DNA of 42,680 bases from Roseibacillus sp. (GTDB taxonomy: Bacteria; Verrucomicrobiota; Verrucomicrobiia; Verrucomicrobiales; Akkermansiaceae), in assembly GCA_002686085.1 (NCBI GenBank), contig NZAC01000027.1, forward strand, positions 1 through 42,680, given 5' to 3'. Made by a program: the position numbers and the translations under genes. The notes beneath the pieces were generated by a model. The model searched no databases. It worked only from the letters and a program-made list of their open reading frames with translations, and had not been told where the DNA came from. The first letter of the stretch is position 1, and every line of letters starts with the position of its first letter. This document shows positions 16,273 to 24,258 of the stretch, piece after piece.

Positions 16273-17451
16273 GTGAAAGGTAAAGGTCGCATGAGTCCGG
16301 AACAGGTATCTTCACCAGATATGGAAGACTTTCCTGTCGGGACGGAGCGAGGCTCTGGAGCGCATGAGGCAAGCTGTCCTTTCGGGGCGAGCAGGGGTGT
16401 GCTTGACCACACCCGTCGCTGGGATGCGCTCTCTGACAGTGCGTCTCTCTGTGAGAATGATGGTCCTGATCGGACTATCGAGGAAGCTGCCCGAGAGGCC
16501 TGGAGAGAATCAGTGCGCTGTATAGGGCGCCTGCGCTGGCAATCCCTCCAAGTTGTAGACGCCCGGTCGATAACGGATCCCGACTCGGTATTCGAGGCCT
16601 GCGTGAAGCATCTTGAAACTGCGACCAATGGAGGTCGGATCGTGCCAACTCAGACCGTCTTTGGTCGCTGGGAGGACCCCGAGAAGGAAATTCGAATATG
16701 GAATCACCAGCTCGTTCGCTATGCGGGCTACCGTCAGCCTGACGGTGGTTTTCTTGGGGATCCCATGAACGTAGAGTTTACAGAGATTGTTCGTAAGCTT
16801 GGGTGGAGACCTCCTTCCGTTCCTGGTGCATTCGATCTGCTTCCACTCGTCATTCAATGTGGGAACCAATTGCAGGTTCGGGAGCTGCCAACTGGAGTAG
16901 TGTTGGAGGTGAAGTTAGAGCATCCTGATCATGAGTGGTTCCAGGCGCTTGGGCTGAAGTGGTACGCTCTTCCTACTCTGTCGGATATGTTGCTGGCTAC
17001 GGGAAAAGAACTCTATCCCTGTGCTCCATTCAATGGGTGGTATATGGGGACAGAGATCGGCTCGCGGAATCTCGGGGATGAGGGTCGCTACAATCTGTTG
17101 CCAGTAATTGCTGAGCGACTTGGACTCGATTGCAAACGATCTTTGTTGTGGAAAGACCGGTCTCTTGTGGTGCTCAATGAAGCGGTGCTTCACTCGTTTG
17201 AGCGGGAGGGGGTCAGAATGGTTGACCATCATAGTGCATCCCGCGAGTTCCTCAAGTTCTGCAGCCGTGAGGAGCAAGCCGGGCGGGAGGTGCAAGCAGA
17301 ATGGTCGTGGATCGTCCCGCCTGTCGCGGGATCTGCGACCGGGGTGTTTCATCGGACATATCAGTTGCGACCCAGATTACCCAATTTCCTCCTTCAGCAG
17401 GAGCCGTGGAGAACGCAGAGGGGAAGAGAACTACTGGGCCGTTTCAGTTAG
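16273..17451 (+). CDS. nos: Bacterial nitric oxide synthase, oxygenase domain only
   Basis: A 392-residue protein that would make nitric oxide and citrulline from L-arginine, using haem and a pterin and needing an external electron donor. Motifs in order: haem-ligand loop RCIGRLRW with Cys83; HLETATNGGRI; IRIWNHQLVRYAGY at 140-153; FDLLPLVIQ; LKWYALPTLSDMLL; the substrate-site motif APFNGWYMGTEIGSRNL with Glu261; LNEAVLHSFEREGV; VDHHSASREF; WSWIVPPVAGSAT; and a C-terminal VFHRTY. These match Bacillus-type NOS throughout. No reductase domain is fused, as in most bacterial enzymes. The N-terminus is about 15 residues longer than Bacillus NOS. The GTG at 16273 has AGAAAGG five bases upstream; the ATG at 16291 is a plausible alternative. 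A 183-bp gap separates it from the methyltransferase gene on the same strand. Confidence 0.95.
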   Translation: MKGKGRMSPEQVSSPDMEDFPVGTERGSGAHEASCPFGASRGVLDHTRRWDALSDSASLCENDGPDRTIEEAAREAWRESVRCIGRLRWQSLQVVDARSITDPDSVFEACVKHLETATNGGRIVPTQTVFGRWEDPEKEIRIWNHQLVRYAGYRQPDGGFLGDPMNVEFTEIVRKLGWRPPSVPGAFDLLPLVIQCGNQLQVRELPTGVVLEVKLEHPDHEWFQALGLKWYALPTLSDMLLATGKELYPCAPFNGWYMGTEIGSRNLGDEGRYNLLPVIAERLGLDCKRSLLWKDRSLVVLNEAVLHSFEREGVRMVDHHSASREFLKFCSREEQAGREVQAEWSWIVPPVAGSATGVFHRTYQLRPRLPNFLLQQEPWRTQRGRELLGRFS

Positions 17452-17634
17452 TCCGCCGGAGTGGGAACGTCATCGATTCCAGCTCGGGGGCGGGCCGCTC
17501 CGGAGGATCTGTCCTGTCTATCTAAATTCAGGGGAATAGGTAGCTTTGTCGGAGGGACGGTCCGCTACAGCTCAAATTCCATACTTCCTCCACACACTAT
17601 CACTGGTGTTGCCATGTGCCCTTGAATCGGGAGA

Positions 17635-18270
17635 ATGTCATACGTGCATCATCGAGCTGTGATTCCTGAAATCCTCGACTCGCTGCCTCCTGATGATCGG
17701 CAGGCGCAGCGCAGTCGGCGGGAATTGAGGTTCATCAACACAGTCATGGGGAATAGTCGCTGGATTCTTTCCTGCCTTTCGGGAGCGGCGTATGGTGCGG
17801 AAGTTCATGAGCTTGGAGCGGGAGATGGAAGCCTTCTGAGAAAGATCGCAGCGCGGGGCTTTCGCCTCTGTGGCTATGACTTGTCACCGCGGCCTGCTGA
17901 TTTGTGTGAATCACTACTCTGGCAGCAGGGAGACTTCCTTGAGAATAAGGAGTCTTTCGAGGGTATTGTAGTGGGATCATTGATTCTGCACCACCTGGAA
18001 GCGGAGGAACTACAGCGATTAGGGAAACGGTTGCGGGGCGCGGATCAACTTTTGTTTGTTGAGCCTCTTCGCTCTCACTTGGCCCTTATACAAGGGTGTG
18101 CATTAAAGCTATTTCTTGGTCCGGTGACACGTCATGATATGATGGTGAGTATTCGTGCGGGATTCCGGCCTGGTGAGTTACCCTTGATGCTGGGCCTCGA
18201 CCATGAGTGGAAAGTAGAGGAGGCCATGACGTTACGAGGAGGCTACCGGTTGAGGGCAATACGCGTATGA
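17635..18270 (+). CDS. Class I SAM-dependent methyltransferase of the type III PKS cassette
   Basis: A 211-residue protein with the SAM-binding motif I VHELGAGDGSLLRKIA (about 56-71), an acidic turn GYDLSPRP, and a post-II region FEGIVVGSLILHHLE, giving a Rossmann methyltransferase fold. It is the first gene of a tight three-gene unit: its stop overlaps the start of the FAD oxidoreductase (ATGA at 18267-18270), which is followed 11 bp later by the type III polyketide synthase. The likely role, by context only, is O- or C-methylation of the polyketide product or a fatty precursor. The substrate cannot be inferred from sequence. Confidence 0.85.
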   Translation: MSYVHHRAVIPEILDSLPPDDRQAQRSRRELRFINTVMGNSRWILSCLSGAAYGAEVHELGAGDGSLLRKIAARGFRLCGYDLSPRPADLCESLLWQQGDFLENKESFEGIVVGSLILHHLEAEELQRLGKRLRGADQLLFVEPLRSHLALIQGCALKLFLGPVTRHDMMVSIRAGFRPGELPLMLGLDHEWKVEEAMTLRGGYRLRAIRV

Positions 18271-19280
18271 GGCAGATTACGATTGCAGGTGGTGGGTTGG
18301 CTGGGCTCTCTCTTGGAGTAGCGCTTCGTCGTGCGGATGTGCCTGTCGTTCTGCACGAGGCCGGTCGGTATCCTCGTCACAGGGTCTGCGGGGAGTTTAT
18401 CAATGGGGTGGGAGAGGAGACGCTCTCGAATCTGGGGATCGCGAATTTGTTTTCGAAGGCAATCCTCAGTCAGGAGACGCATTGGTTTATCGGGAACCGC
18501 CATATGTTTGCCGGAAGGCTGGAAAGGCCTGCGATTGGAGTCTCGAGAAACTGGCTGGATTTGAAGCTGGCAGGAATGTTTGAGGATCTGGGAGGATCTC
18601 TCCATACGGGGTCTCGGCAAAAGGACCTGAGGCAAGAGGGTGTTGTCTGGGCGGCGGGTCGGAGAGGAAAGCGAAAGAGCAAATGGTTGGGGCTGAAGGT
18701 TCATGTGGAAAATCTGCAGGATCTCCAAGGTCTCGAAATGCATCTGGGGCGAAGCGGGTATGTTGGGCTTGCTCCTGTTGAGGAGGGAAGAGTCAACGTG
18801 TGCGGTCTATTTCGTCTGCAGCATTATGGGGGGCGGGGTTCTGAGATGTTATGGAACTGTCTCACGGGTAATGGATTGAAGAGTCTTTCAGACCGATTGC
18901 AGGAGGCCGGTCCCGACCACAGTTCTTTCACGGCAGTCAGCGCTCTGGGGTTTGGGGGGCAGCCGGGAAATGATGGGCTGTTGGCTCTTGGAGATGCAGA
19001 GAGTATGATCCCTCCTTTTACTGGGAATGGGATGTCGATGGCATTTGAAGCTGCCGAGACCGCATTGGAGCCACTCTGTCAATATTCAGAGGGAATAGCA
19101 TCCTGGGAAAAGGTGGTGCGGGATGTTCGTAGAGGCCTCAAGGCGCGGTTTCGGCGTCGCCTTCAGATGGCGCGTATTCTGCATCCGTTCTTGCTGACCC
19201 CTGCCGGGAGAGCTTTCCTGTCAGGAGCGACGCGTTCTGGGCTTCTACCCTTCAAGGCTCTTTCCCGCACTTTGCGTTAA
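18267..19280 (+). CDS. FAD-dependent oxidoreductase (UbiH / geranylgeranyl-reductase-like) of the PKS cassette
   Basis: A 337-residue flavoprotein. The N-terminus [17 protein letters not shown] (residues 4-20) is the dinucleotide-binding Rossmann loop. [11 protein letters not shown] matches the substrate-side motif of the geranylgeranyl reductase/UbiH group, and [20 protein letters not shown] is the second FAD motif (GD near residue 241). The start at 18267 was preferred over a longer frame from 18207 because it places the Gly-rich loop at the N-terminus and overlaps the upstream stop by ATGA. In the cassette it probably hydroxylates or reduces the polyketide product or an isoprenoid/fatty moiety; that is inference from context. 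Confidence 0.88.
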   Translation: MRQITIAGGGLAGLSLGVALRRADVPVVLHEAGRYPRHRVCGEFINGVGEETLSNLGIANLFSKAILSQETHWFIGNRHMFAGRLERPAIGVSRNWLDLKLAGMFEDLGGSLHTGSRQKDLRQEGVVWAAGRRGKRKSKWLGLKVHVENLQDLQGLEMHLGRSGYVGLAPVEEGRVNVCGLFRLQHYGGRGSEMLWNCLTGNGLKSLSDRLQEAGPDHSSFTAVSALGFGGQPGNDGLLALGDAESMIPPFTGNGMSMAFEAAETALEPLCQYSEGIASWEKVVRDVRRGLKARFRRRLQMARILHPFLLTPAGRAFLSGATRSGLLPFKALSRTLR

Positions 19281-19291
19281 TACCCATATCC

Positions 19292-20314
19292 ATGTTTCTT
19301 GAATCTCTCACCACGGCTTTTCCTTCTTTCTCATACAGTCAGAAGGATTGCCTGGAAATCACTTCGGAGTCTCCAGCGGTAAAGCGCCTCAGGACTCGCT
19401 CCCAGAGTTTGCTGGGTAAGGTTCTCTCGGGTGATTCAGGCATCGAAAAAAGACACTTTGCGACTGAGGATCCTACCAAGCTTTTTGATTGTGATGCTGG
19501 CGAGCTAAACGCGAATTTTGAAAGGGAGGCTCCGCGTCTCGCGCAGGACGCTCTTGTTCAGGCTGTGCAGGAGGCCTGTCTCGAGACGAGCGACATCGAC
19601 GCTCTGATCGTATGCACCTGCACAGGCTACATTTGCCCGGGGGTCTCCAGTCATGTCGCGGAGCGGTCCGGGATGCGCAATAATGTCTACCTCAGTGATA
19701 TTGTCGGGCTGGGTTGTGGGGCGGCGGTGCCGGCTCTGCGGGCCGCCGAGGGATTTCTGAAGGCGAACCCCGGAAGTCGAGTGGCCACCGTCGCGGTCGA
19801 AATATGCTCGGCAGCATTCTATCTTGATGATGATCCGGGAGTTTTGATCAGCCTTTGTCTTTTTGGTGATGGTGCTGCTGCGGCTATCTGGTCTGACGTT
19901 CCGGGTGAGGATAAATATGAAGCAGGCGCTTTTGAGACGCTGCATTGGCCCCAAGAGAGGGAAAAGATTCGGTTTGTGAACGCCGATGGTAAATTGAGAA
20001 ATAAACTTCATCGTAGTGTGCCCGAGCTGGCGGGAACGGCGGTGAGTGAGCTGTATAACCTAAGACAGGGAGATCCGGACCGTATCCTCGCGCATACTGG
20101 AGGCCGGGATGTTCTAGACCAGCTTGAGAACCGGCTGGAGTGCGGAAACCTTTCCGAAAGCAGAGAAGTTCTCAGAAGCTATGGAAACTGTAGTAGCCCC
20201 TGTGTTCTCATGGCCCTGCATGAAAGACTGAAGCAGCAAACTCCGGACCGCCGCCTCTGGTTAACGAGTTTTGGAGCAGGTTTCTCTGCGCACTCGTTTG
20301 AGATGTGGCGGTAG
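19292..20314 (+). CDS. Type III polyketide synthase (chalcone synthase-like)
   Basis: A 340-residue type III PKS. The Cys-His-Asn triad is visible: Cys142 in [16 protein letters not shown], His268 in [11 protein letters not shown] and Asn299 in [14 protein letters not shown]. Other family stretches are [34 protein letters not shown] and [13 protein letters not shown]. Homodimeric enzymes of this family condense acyl-CoA starters with malonyl-CoA to alkylpyrones, alkylresorcinols or related aromatics in the cytoplasm. Starter and product cannot be predicted here. It closes the methyltransferase-oxidoreductase-PKS cassette, 11 bp after the oxidoreductase. No terminator of the usual form is visible in the next 130 bp. 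Confidence 0.95.
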   Translation: MFLESLTTAFPSFSYSQKDCLEITSESPAVKRLRTRSQSLLGKVLSGDSGIEKRHFATEDPTKLFDCDAGELNANFEREAPRLAQDALVQAVQEACLETSDIDALIVCTCTGYICPGVSSHVAERSGMRNNVYLSDIVGLGCGAAVPALRAAEGFLKANPGSRVATVAVEICSAAFYLDDDPGVLISLCLFGDGAAAAIWSDVPGEDKYEAGAFETLHWPQEREKIRFVNADGKLRNKLHRSVPELAGTAVSELYNLRQGDPDRILAHTGGRDVLDQLENRLECGNLSESREVLRSYGNCSSPCVLMALHERLKQQTPDRRLWLTSFGAGFSAHSFEMWR

Positions 20315-20448
20315 CGCTGCCAAGCTTATAGTGTCTGGATGATGAAGGGTTTGGATAACTTTACAGGGAGCCGGCAGCCGTTTACTACTGGGGATGTCCG
20401 TGAATGCTGCTGATTGCCAGTGTGCCTGAAGGTCTGGAGATTAAGTCG

Positions 20449-21324
20449 ATGAAATCCCTCGTAATGGTTATGCTGATTCCGTGCTCAGTATTCTTGGGAA
20501 ATTTGCGTGGTGAGAGTTTAAAGCCCGGTACGAATCGGGTGGAGTTAGTGCACGATGAGCCGCGAGAGATGCTCGTCCGCCTGCCAACGGACTACGATCC
20601 GGAGAAACGGTATCCGGTAGCGTTTGGTTTCCATGGAGCTGGGGGGCCAATGGAGGGATACCATCGGTCGCTTGAGCCTTTGGTAAGAGATCATGGCTAT
20701 ATCAGCGTCAGCCCGCAGGGGCTCAGCAACGGGCCGCGCAATCGGAGGGGCGTCACGGCGTGGAATGGATTCGAGAATCACCGCTTGAGCCAGGCAGATG
20801 ACATTGGCTTTGTGAGAAAGGCTATCGACTACCTGGATAAGCACGCTTCCATTGATCGTCGGCGGCTCTATGCGACCGGTGGGTCCAGTGGGGCTATTTT
20901 CTGCTTCCGGTTGGCCATGGAGACAGATCTTTTCGCTGCGATTGCCCCAATGCGTGGTGCGATGATCAAACGGCCCCCAATCCCGAGTAAACGTCCGAGG
21001 GTTTCGATTTTGATGGTGTGTGGAACGAAAGATGGACTCTTCACCGGGGAATCCAAGGTCCCCGGCGAAGTGTTTTATCCAGCCCATGAGACAATGAGGC
21101 TATGGTCGCAGAACCACGGGTCCAAGGCAGCACCTGTGATAATTAAGCAGACAGAGGAGATCAGTGTAACTCGTTACTCCCCCGAGAAATCCGGCTACGA
21201 ACTATTGCTCTACGGTGTGAAGGGAGCTGGACACGGGCTCGGGAGAGAGAGGATGTCACGCGCAATAGATTACATGGCCCGGTTTTTCTCCAAGCATACA
21301 AGGCCGCCGTCACCATCTCAGTAA
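20449..21324 (+). CDS. Secreted CE1/PHB-depolymerase-like alpha/beta-hydrolase
   Basis: A 291-residue exported hydrolase. The signal peptide is MKSLVMVMLIPCSVFLGNLRG; this ATG was chosen over 20404 because it starts the signal. The domain is of the LpqC/feruloyl esterase/polyhydroxybutyrate depolymerase type: YPVAFGFHGAGGPM (oxyanion region), YISVSPQGLSNGP, the lid-proximal DDIGFVRKAIDYL, nucleophile elbow ATGGSSGAIFCF (GxSxG form, Ser second in SSG), the acid CGTKDGLF and the His in VKGAGHGLG. It would cleave ester bonds of plant-type or algal polysaccharide side chains or polyesters outside the cytoplasm. It is followed by the C25-like gene 80 bp later. Confidence 0.85.
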   Translation: MKSLVMVMLIPCSVFLGNLRGESLKPGTNRVELVHDEPREMLVRLPTDYDPEKRYPVAFGFHGAGGPMEGYHRSLEPLVRDHGYISVSPQGLSNGPRNRRGVTAWNGFENHRLSQADDIGFVRKAIDYLDKHASIDRRRLYATGGSSGAIFCFRLAMETDLFAAIAPMRGAMIKRPPIPSKRPRVSILMVCGTKDGLFTGESKVPGEVFYPAHETMRLWSQNHGSKAAPVIIKQTEEISVTRYSPEKSGYELLLYGVKGAGHGLGRERMSRAIDYMARFFSKHTRPPSPSQ

Positions 21325-21404
21325 ATATTGGCCTCAGTGAGGTTAGCGCATTCTTGAATACTACTTGCTCGCTCATGTATTTTGCAGACCTTCGGAGAAG
21401 AGTC

Positions 21405-22682
21405 ATGAAAGTTCTGGCAGCACTCATGATTGTTATCTGCTGCGCGCACGCGGCGGCTCGGGAGCTCAAGATTCCCGAGGTGGGGGATCTTCCGCGGATT
21501 GACCGTAATTCGCCGAGGCCAACAAGGGAGGCGCTGCGGACTTCAGCATATATCCTGAAGTTCAAGGAGCACGCGCCTATTGGGAACGGGTATGTCATTT
21601 TGACCGACCACTCTGAGGAAGATTTTCTGAAGCCCTTGGAGAAGCTCGCCAAGTATCGTGAGGCCACCCTTATCAAGGCGGGAAATCTGGCGGAATTGCA
21701 TCAACCACACGTCCTTCACAACTTGCGCAACAGGCTAGTGAAGCTGAAGCCCAAGTATGTGGCGCTGGCACCGCGGCAGGAGTCTTACCGTGAGAACATG
21801 CTTCTTGGGGCATGGGAGTTGCTTACCACTCTCGATGACGATCCATATCTTGATGTCTTCCCGGGGATTCTTGTGGCGCCGTCGTCCGGGAGTTTCAAAG
21901 CCCTGATTGATCGAACGATACGTTTTCGCGCAATTACCGCAGTGGACCTTCGACCGTTTGCTATCAGTCAGGTCGCTTCCAACGAGGAAACTCGATCTCT
22001 GCAGAAGGCGGGAGTCCTGCGCAAGGTGTTTGCGAGTCATGGAATCAAGACCCCTACGCTCGCAGTCTATACGCCGAAGGCTACGGGGGCTCCAGAACTC
22101 AAGGGTGAGAAGAGTTGGAAGATTCGGCTCACTCGTAAGGGCGGTTTTGTGAAGGAATTTCCTCCGGGGCTGTCAGGGGTTCTGCGTGAGTCCAGAGTAG
22201 TCATCATGCATGGGCATGGAATTCCCGGGATGTCATGTTCAGTGGATATCGATGGGATTCCAGTTGGCTCACGCAACGAGGTGATCCTCTCGGGGTCATG
22301 TTTCTCAGCCGTTCCCACCAAATCGGACTTTCCCCGAATGACTTCTGCTCCCGGCGGCTATAAGATGAGCCAGCGTCCGTCCTTTGCGACTCGGTATATT
22401 GAGCAGGGAGCCACTGTGTTCTTTGGGCACATGCGGCTCAGTTCCGGCTTTCCCCATCTCTATCCCGTCTTGGAAAAATGGATGAGCGGAGGAACCGTGG
22501 GAGAGGCCTATCAGCAATTGATCAATGGAATTATCGACATGCGCGGATTTCAATCGGGTCGCTATGTGGTTCAGCAGCCGGCCGACCAGCGCAGATTGCC
22601 ACAGAACGCGCTTCTCTATGTCGTCTTCGGAGACCCGGCCCTCGCGCCGTTTGAGGCCTTGAGCAAGGCCGTGAGGGAATAA
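21405..22682 (+). CDS. Secreted C25 (gingipain)-like clan CD cysteine peptidase, putative
   Basis: A 425-residue exported protein; the signal peptide is MKVLAALMIVICCAHAAA, so the ATG at 21405 is preferred to 21354. The body resembles the gingipain catalytic fold: KPKYVALAPRQESY, then LDVFPGILVAPSSGSFKALIDR like the C25 'D-x-x-x-G-R' region, then two strand-turn motifs expected for the clan CD dyad: RVVIMHGHGIPGM (His269 or His271) and EVILSGSCFSAVP (Cys299). The C-terminus ends ALLYVVFGDPALAPF, the GDP-A-L element typical of C25 proteins. I read it as a putative Cys-His peptidase; substrate specificity is unknown. An alternative is a non-peptidase C25-like protein. Its stop is 15 bp from the convergent SHD1 gene. 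Confidence 0.65.
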   Translation: MKVLAALMIVICCAHAAARELKIPEVGDLPRIDRNSPRPTREALRTSAYILKFKEHAPIGNGYVILTDHSEEDFLKPLEKLAKYREATLIKAGNLAELHQPHVLHNLRNRLVKLKPKYVALAPRQESYRENMLLGAWELLTTLDDDPYLDVFPGILVAPSSGSFKALIDRTIRFRAITAVDLRPFAISQVASNEETRSLQKAGVLRKVFASHGIKTPTLAVYTPKATGAPELKGEKSWKIRLTRKGGFVKEFPPGLSGVLRESRVVIMHGHGIPGMSCSVDIDGIPVGSRNEVILSGSCFSAVPTKSDFPRMTSAPGGYKMSQRPSFATRYIEQGATVFFGHMRLSSGFPHLYPVLEKWMSGGTVGEAYQQLINGIIDMRGFQSGRYVVQQPADQRRLPQNALLYVVFGDPALAPFEALSKAVRE

Positions 22683-22697
22683 GATGCCGCTTTAAGA

Positions 22698-23519
22698 TCA
22701 GGGCTGAAAGTCCGAGGGCTTAGGAAGGGGGCTGTCGCTGTCATTCCCTCCGCTGTTTCCTGAGGGAGCGCCGATCGGAACCGGGCGGATGCGCTCGGAG
22801 GTAATTCGAACAACAACGTTGAAGCCGGCCCCCTCCTGACCGGTTCCAAGGATTACACTGTGTCCTTCCTCGGTATACCAGAGATGAGATCCCAGAATAG
22901 CTCCGTCCTGGAGTTCGCTGGCGCTGGGGAACTCCGCAGCCTGTACCGGTCGGCCATGGAGTTTATTCAGAAGATCAATCAGTTCGGACCAGTTCCCCCG
23001 CAGGGATGTGACATACTGCCCTTTGCTGACAGGCTGGGTCTGAAGAGTGACTTCGCGAAGCCCTCCGCTTTTATGCCAGTCAAAGAAGAGAAAGCAGTGG
23101 AGTCCCCCTATAGTAGCCTTCGTTTTATAGATCCCGTTGAGGCCAGTTCGGCCGAGGAAAATTCCATCGCCGGCAGAGGTGACCAGAGCACTGGCCTTTA
23201 ATTTTTTTTCAACCGTATTACGACTGTCCCCGAACTCCAGCTGATCGAAGGCCGCTCCTTTGGGAGGGGGTGCGTCTGCTGAGAGGTCTTTGGGAGCGAC
23301 ATTGCTTCTTACCCAAGCCTGATCCTGATCGTGTAGCTTCCGGATACTCAATGTGATGATTCGGCCATCACGTCGCTTCAGCGTGACGCGGGCGCCATCG
23401 CTGGAAAGATACTCGGCTTGAAAGCTACGATCCCCTTCAAGATTACGCCACATTCTCATGGCGGCAGGTGCCATCATGCTCGAGGTGAAAACAAGGCTGA
23501 TGATGATAAGGGGACGCAT
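22698..23519 (-). CDS. Secreted SHD1-domain protein
   Basis: A 273-residue protein with signal peptide MRPLIIISLVFTSSMMAPAA. Residues ~21-75 match the SHD1-like domain common in planctomycetes and verrucomicrobia: MWRNLEGDRSFQAEYLSSDG, then VTLKRRDGRIITLSIRKLHD and DQAWVRSN. The remainder (LEFGDSRNTVEKKLKASAL, GLNGIYKTKATIGGLHCFLFFD, FNVVVRITSERIRPV) is a mixed alpha/beta domain I do not recognise. The C-terminus is Ser/Gly/Asn rich. Function unknown. It is convergent with the C25-like gene and lies beyond the terminator that follows the TIGR04073 gene. Confidence 0.7.
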   Translation of the reverse strand: MRPLIIISLVFTSSMMAPAAMRMWRNLEGDRSFQAEYLSSDGARVTLKRRDGRIITLSIRKLHDQDQAWVRSNVAPKDLSADAPPPKGAAFDQLEFGDSRNTVEKKLKASALVTSAGDGIFLGRTGLNGIYKTKATIGGLHCFLFFDWHKSGGLREVTLQTQPVSKGQYVTSLRGNWSELIDLLNKLHGRPVQAAEFPSASELQDGAILGSHLWYTEEGHSVILGTGQEGAGFNVVVRITSERIRPVPIGAPSGNSGGNDSDSPLPKPSDFQP

Positions 23520-23610
23520 GAGTGGTTCAGTGATTTTCTTAAAGGCTTCGGGAGAGAGGAGCTGGTGGTGGGGAGGTTGTAATTTGAGTGTCTGGTGTGA
23601 GTAGCTCTTA

Positions 23611-23640
23611 CAATAAAAGACCCGGCTAAAGCCGGGTCTT
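23611..23640 (-). terminator. Rho-independent terminator after the TIGR04073 gene
   Basis: Perfect inverted repeat AAGACCCGGC (23617-23626) - TAAA - GCCGGGTCTT (23631-23640). On the minus strand the stem is followed by TTTATTG, a T-rich tail, and it begins 31 bp after the stop of the TIGR04073 gene. The plus strand lacks a T tail, so it works toward the minus-strand gene. Confidence 0.85.
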
Positions 23641-23670
23641 CACGATTAGAACTTGGCCAATTGAGTCCGG

Positions 23671-24099
23671 CTACCTGCTCTGGCGACGGCTGTGTCCAAA
23701 GTATGACTCGTATCCAAGCTCTGGAGGAAACTCAGTCAGCCCGTCACTGGGATTCATTTCGACGCGCCAGTCAGTACCGCACTTCTTGTAGGGAGGCTTG
23801 AACGTTCCATTGTGGGTTGGGCTGTGGAAAGTAATCAACTCGTAGAATCCGTAGCCCATCCGCTGCAGGGCTCTCTGGCTACCGTCCACAATGCCGTAAG
23901 AACCACCAACCTTGCGTCCGCCTGAACTGCCACGACGGAAAAACTGCTCGGGGATTTCGGTGATCCCGTAAATGATATTGGCGAGAGCTCGGCCCAACTT
24001 ACGAGAGGAGTTGTACTGGGCTCCTGGAGGTGCCTGGATGTCGGCGTAGGCACTGCCTGCCAAGGCGAGGACGGAAACGATCAGGATCAGCTTTCTCAT
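23671..24099 (-). CDS. TIGR04073-family exosortase-affiliated protein
   Basis: A 142-residue exported protein. Signal peptide MRKLILIVSVLALAGSAYA; the longer frame to 24180 adds a basic stretch with no signal and is rejected. The body RKLGRALANIIYGITEIPEQFFRR, LQRMGYGFYELITFHSP and FKPPYKKCG fits the small family noted in genomes that carry exosortase/PEP-CTERM systems. Its function is unknown; the family suggests, but does not prove, that this organism has an exosortase sorting system. It is followed by a strong terminator, so it is the last gene of its transcript. Confidence 0.75.
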   Translation of the reverse strand: MRKLILIVSVLALAGSAYADIQAPPGAQYNSSRKLGRALANIIYGITEIPEQFFRRGSSGGRKVGGSYGIVDGSQRALQRMGYGFYELITFHSPTHNGTFKPPYKKCGTDWRVEMNPSDGLTEFPPELGYESYFGHSRRQSR

Positions 24100-24224
24100 T
24101 ACGCTGCGCAGTGTGACCGAGAAAGGCCGGCGCTGGCAAGCGGTTATTAGTCTATTATGACCGCGGTGTATTTCACCCATTCTCTGCGTCAGGTGAGTCC
24201 CCGGAGGCCAGCATTGTGAGATCG

Positions 24225-24257
24225 TAACATTCTAAACATGAACATTTTGTAATGTTT
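24225..24257. repeat. AACAT-repeat / inverted-repeat cluster upstream of the TIGR04073 gene
   Basis: AT-rich 33-bp element: AACAT occurs at 24226-24230, 24235-24239 and 24241-24245, with its inverse ATGTT at 24252-24256, so AACATT-TTGT-AATGTT (24241-24256) is a perfect hairpin and AAACAT (24234-24239) also pairs with ATGTTT (24252-24257). It stands out from the GC-rich neighbourhood and lies just after the pseudokinase stop, about 130 bp before the TIGR04073 start. It could be an operator. No factor can be named. Confidence 0.35.
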
Positions 24258-24258
24258 A

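Noticed and set aside
16273-17451. Eukaryotic contamination as the source of the NOS gene
   Set aside because: The protein lacks the mammalian reductase and calmodulin regions, matches Bacillus-type NOS along its length, has no introns and sits among verrucomicrobial-looking genes.
16089-17451. A tRNA-Leu-associated integrated island carrying nos
   Set aside because: No integrase, no duplicated tRNA 3' end (attachment repeat) and no composition break was seen within the window.
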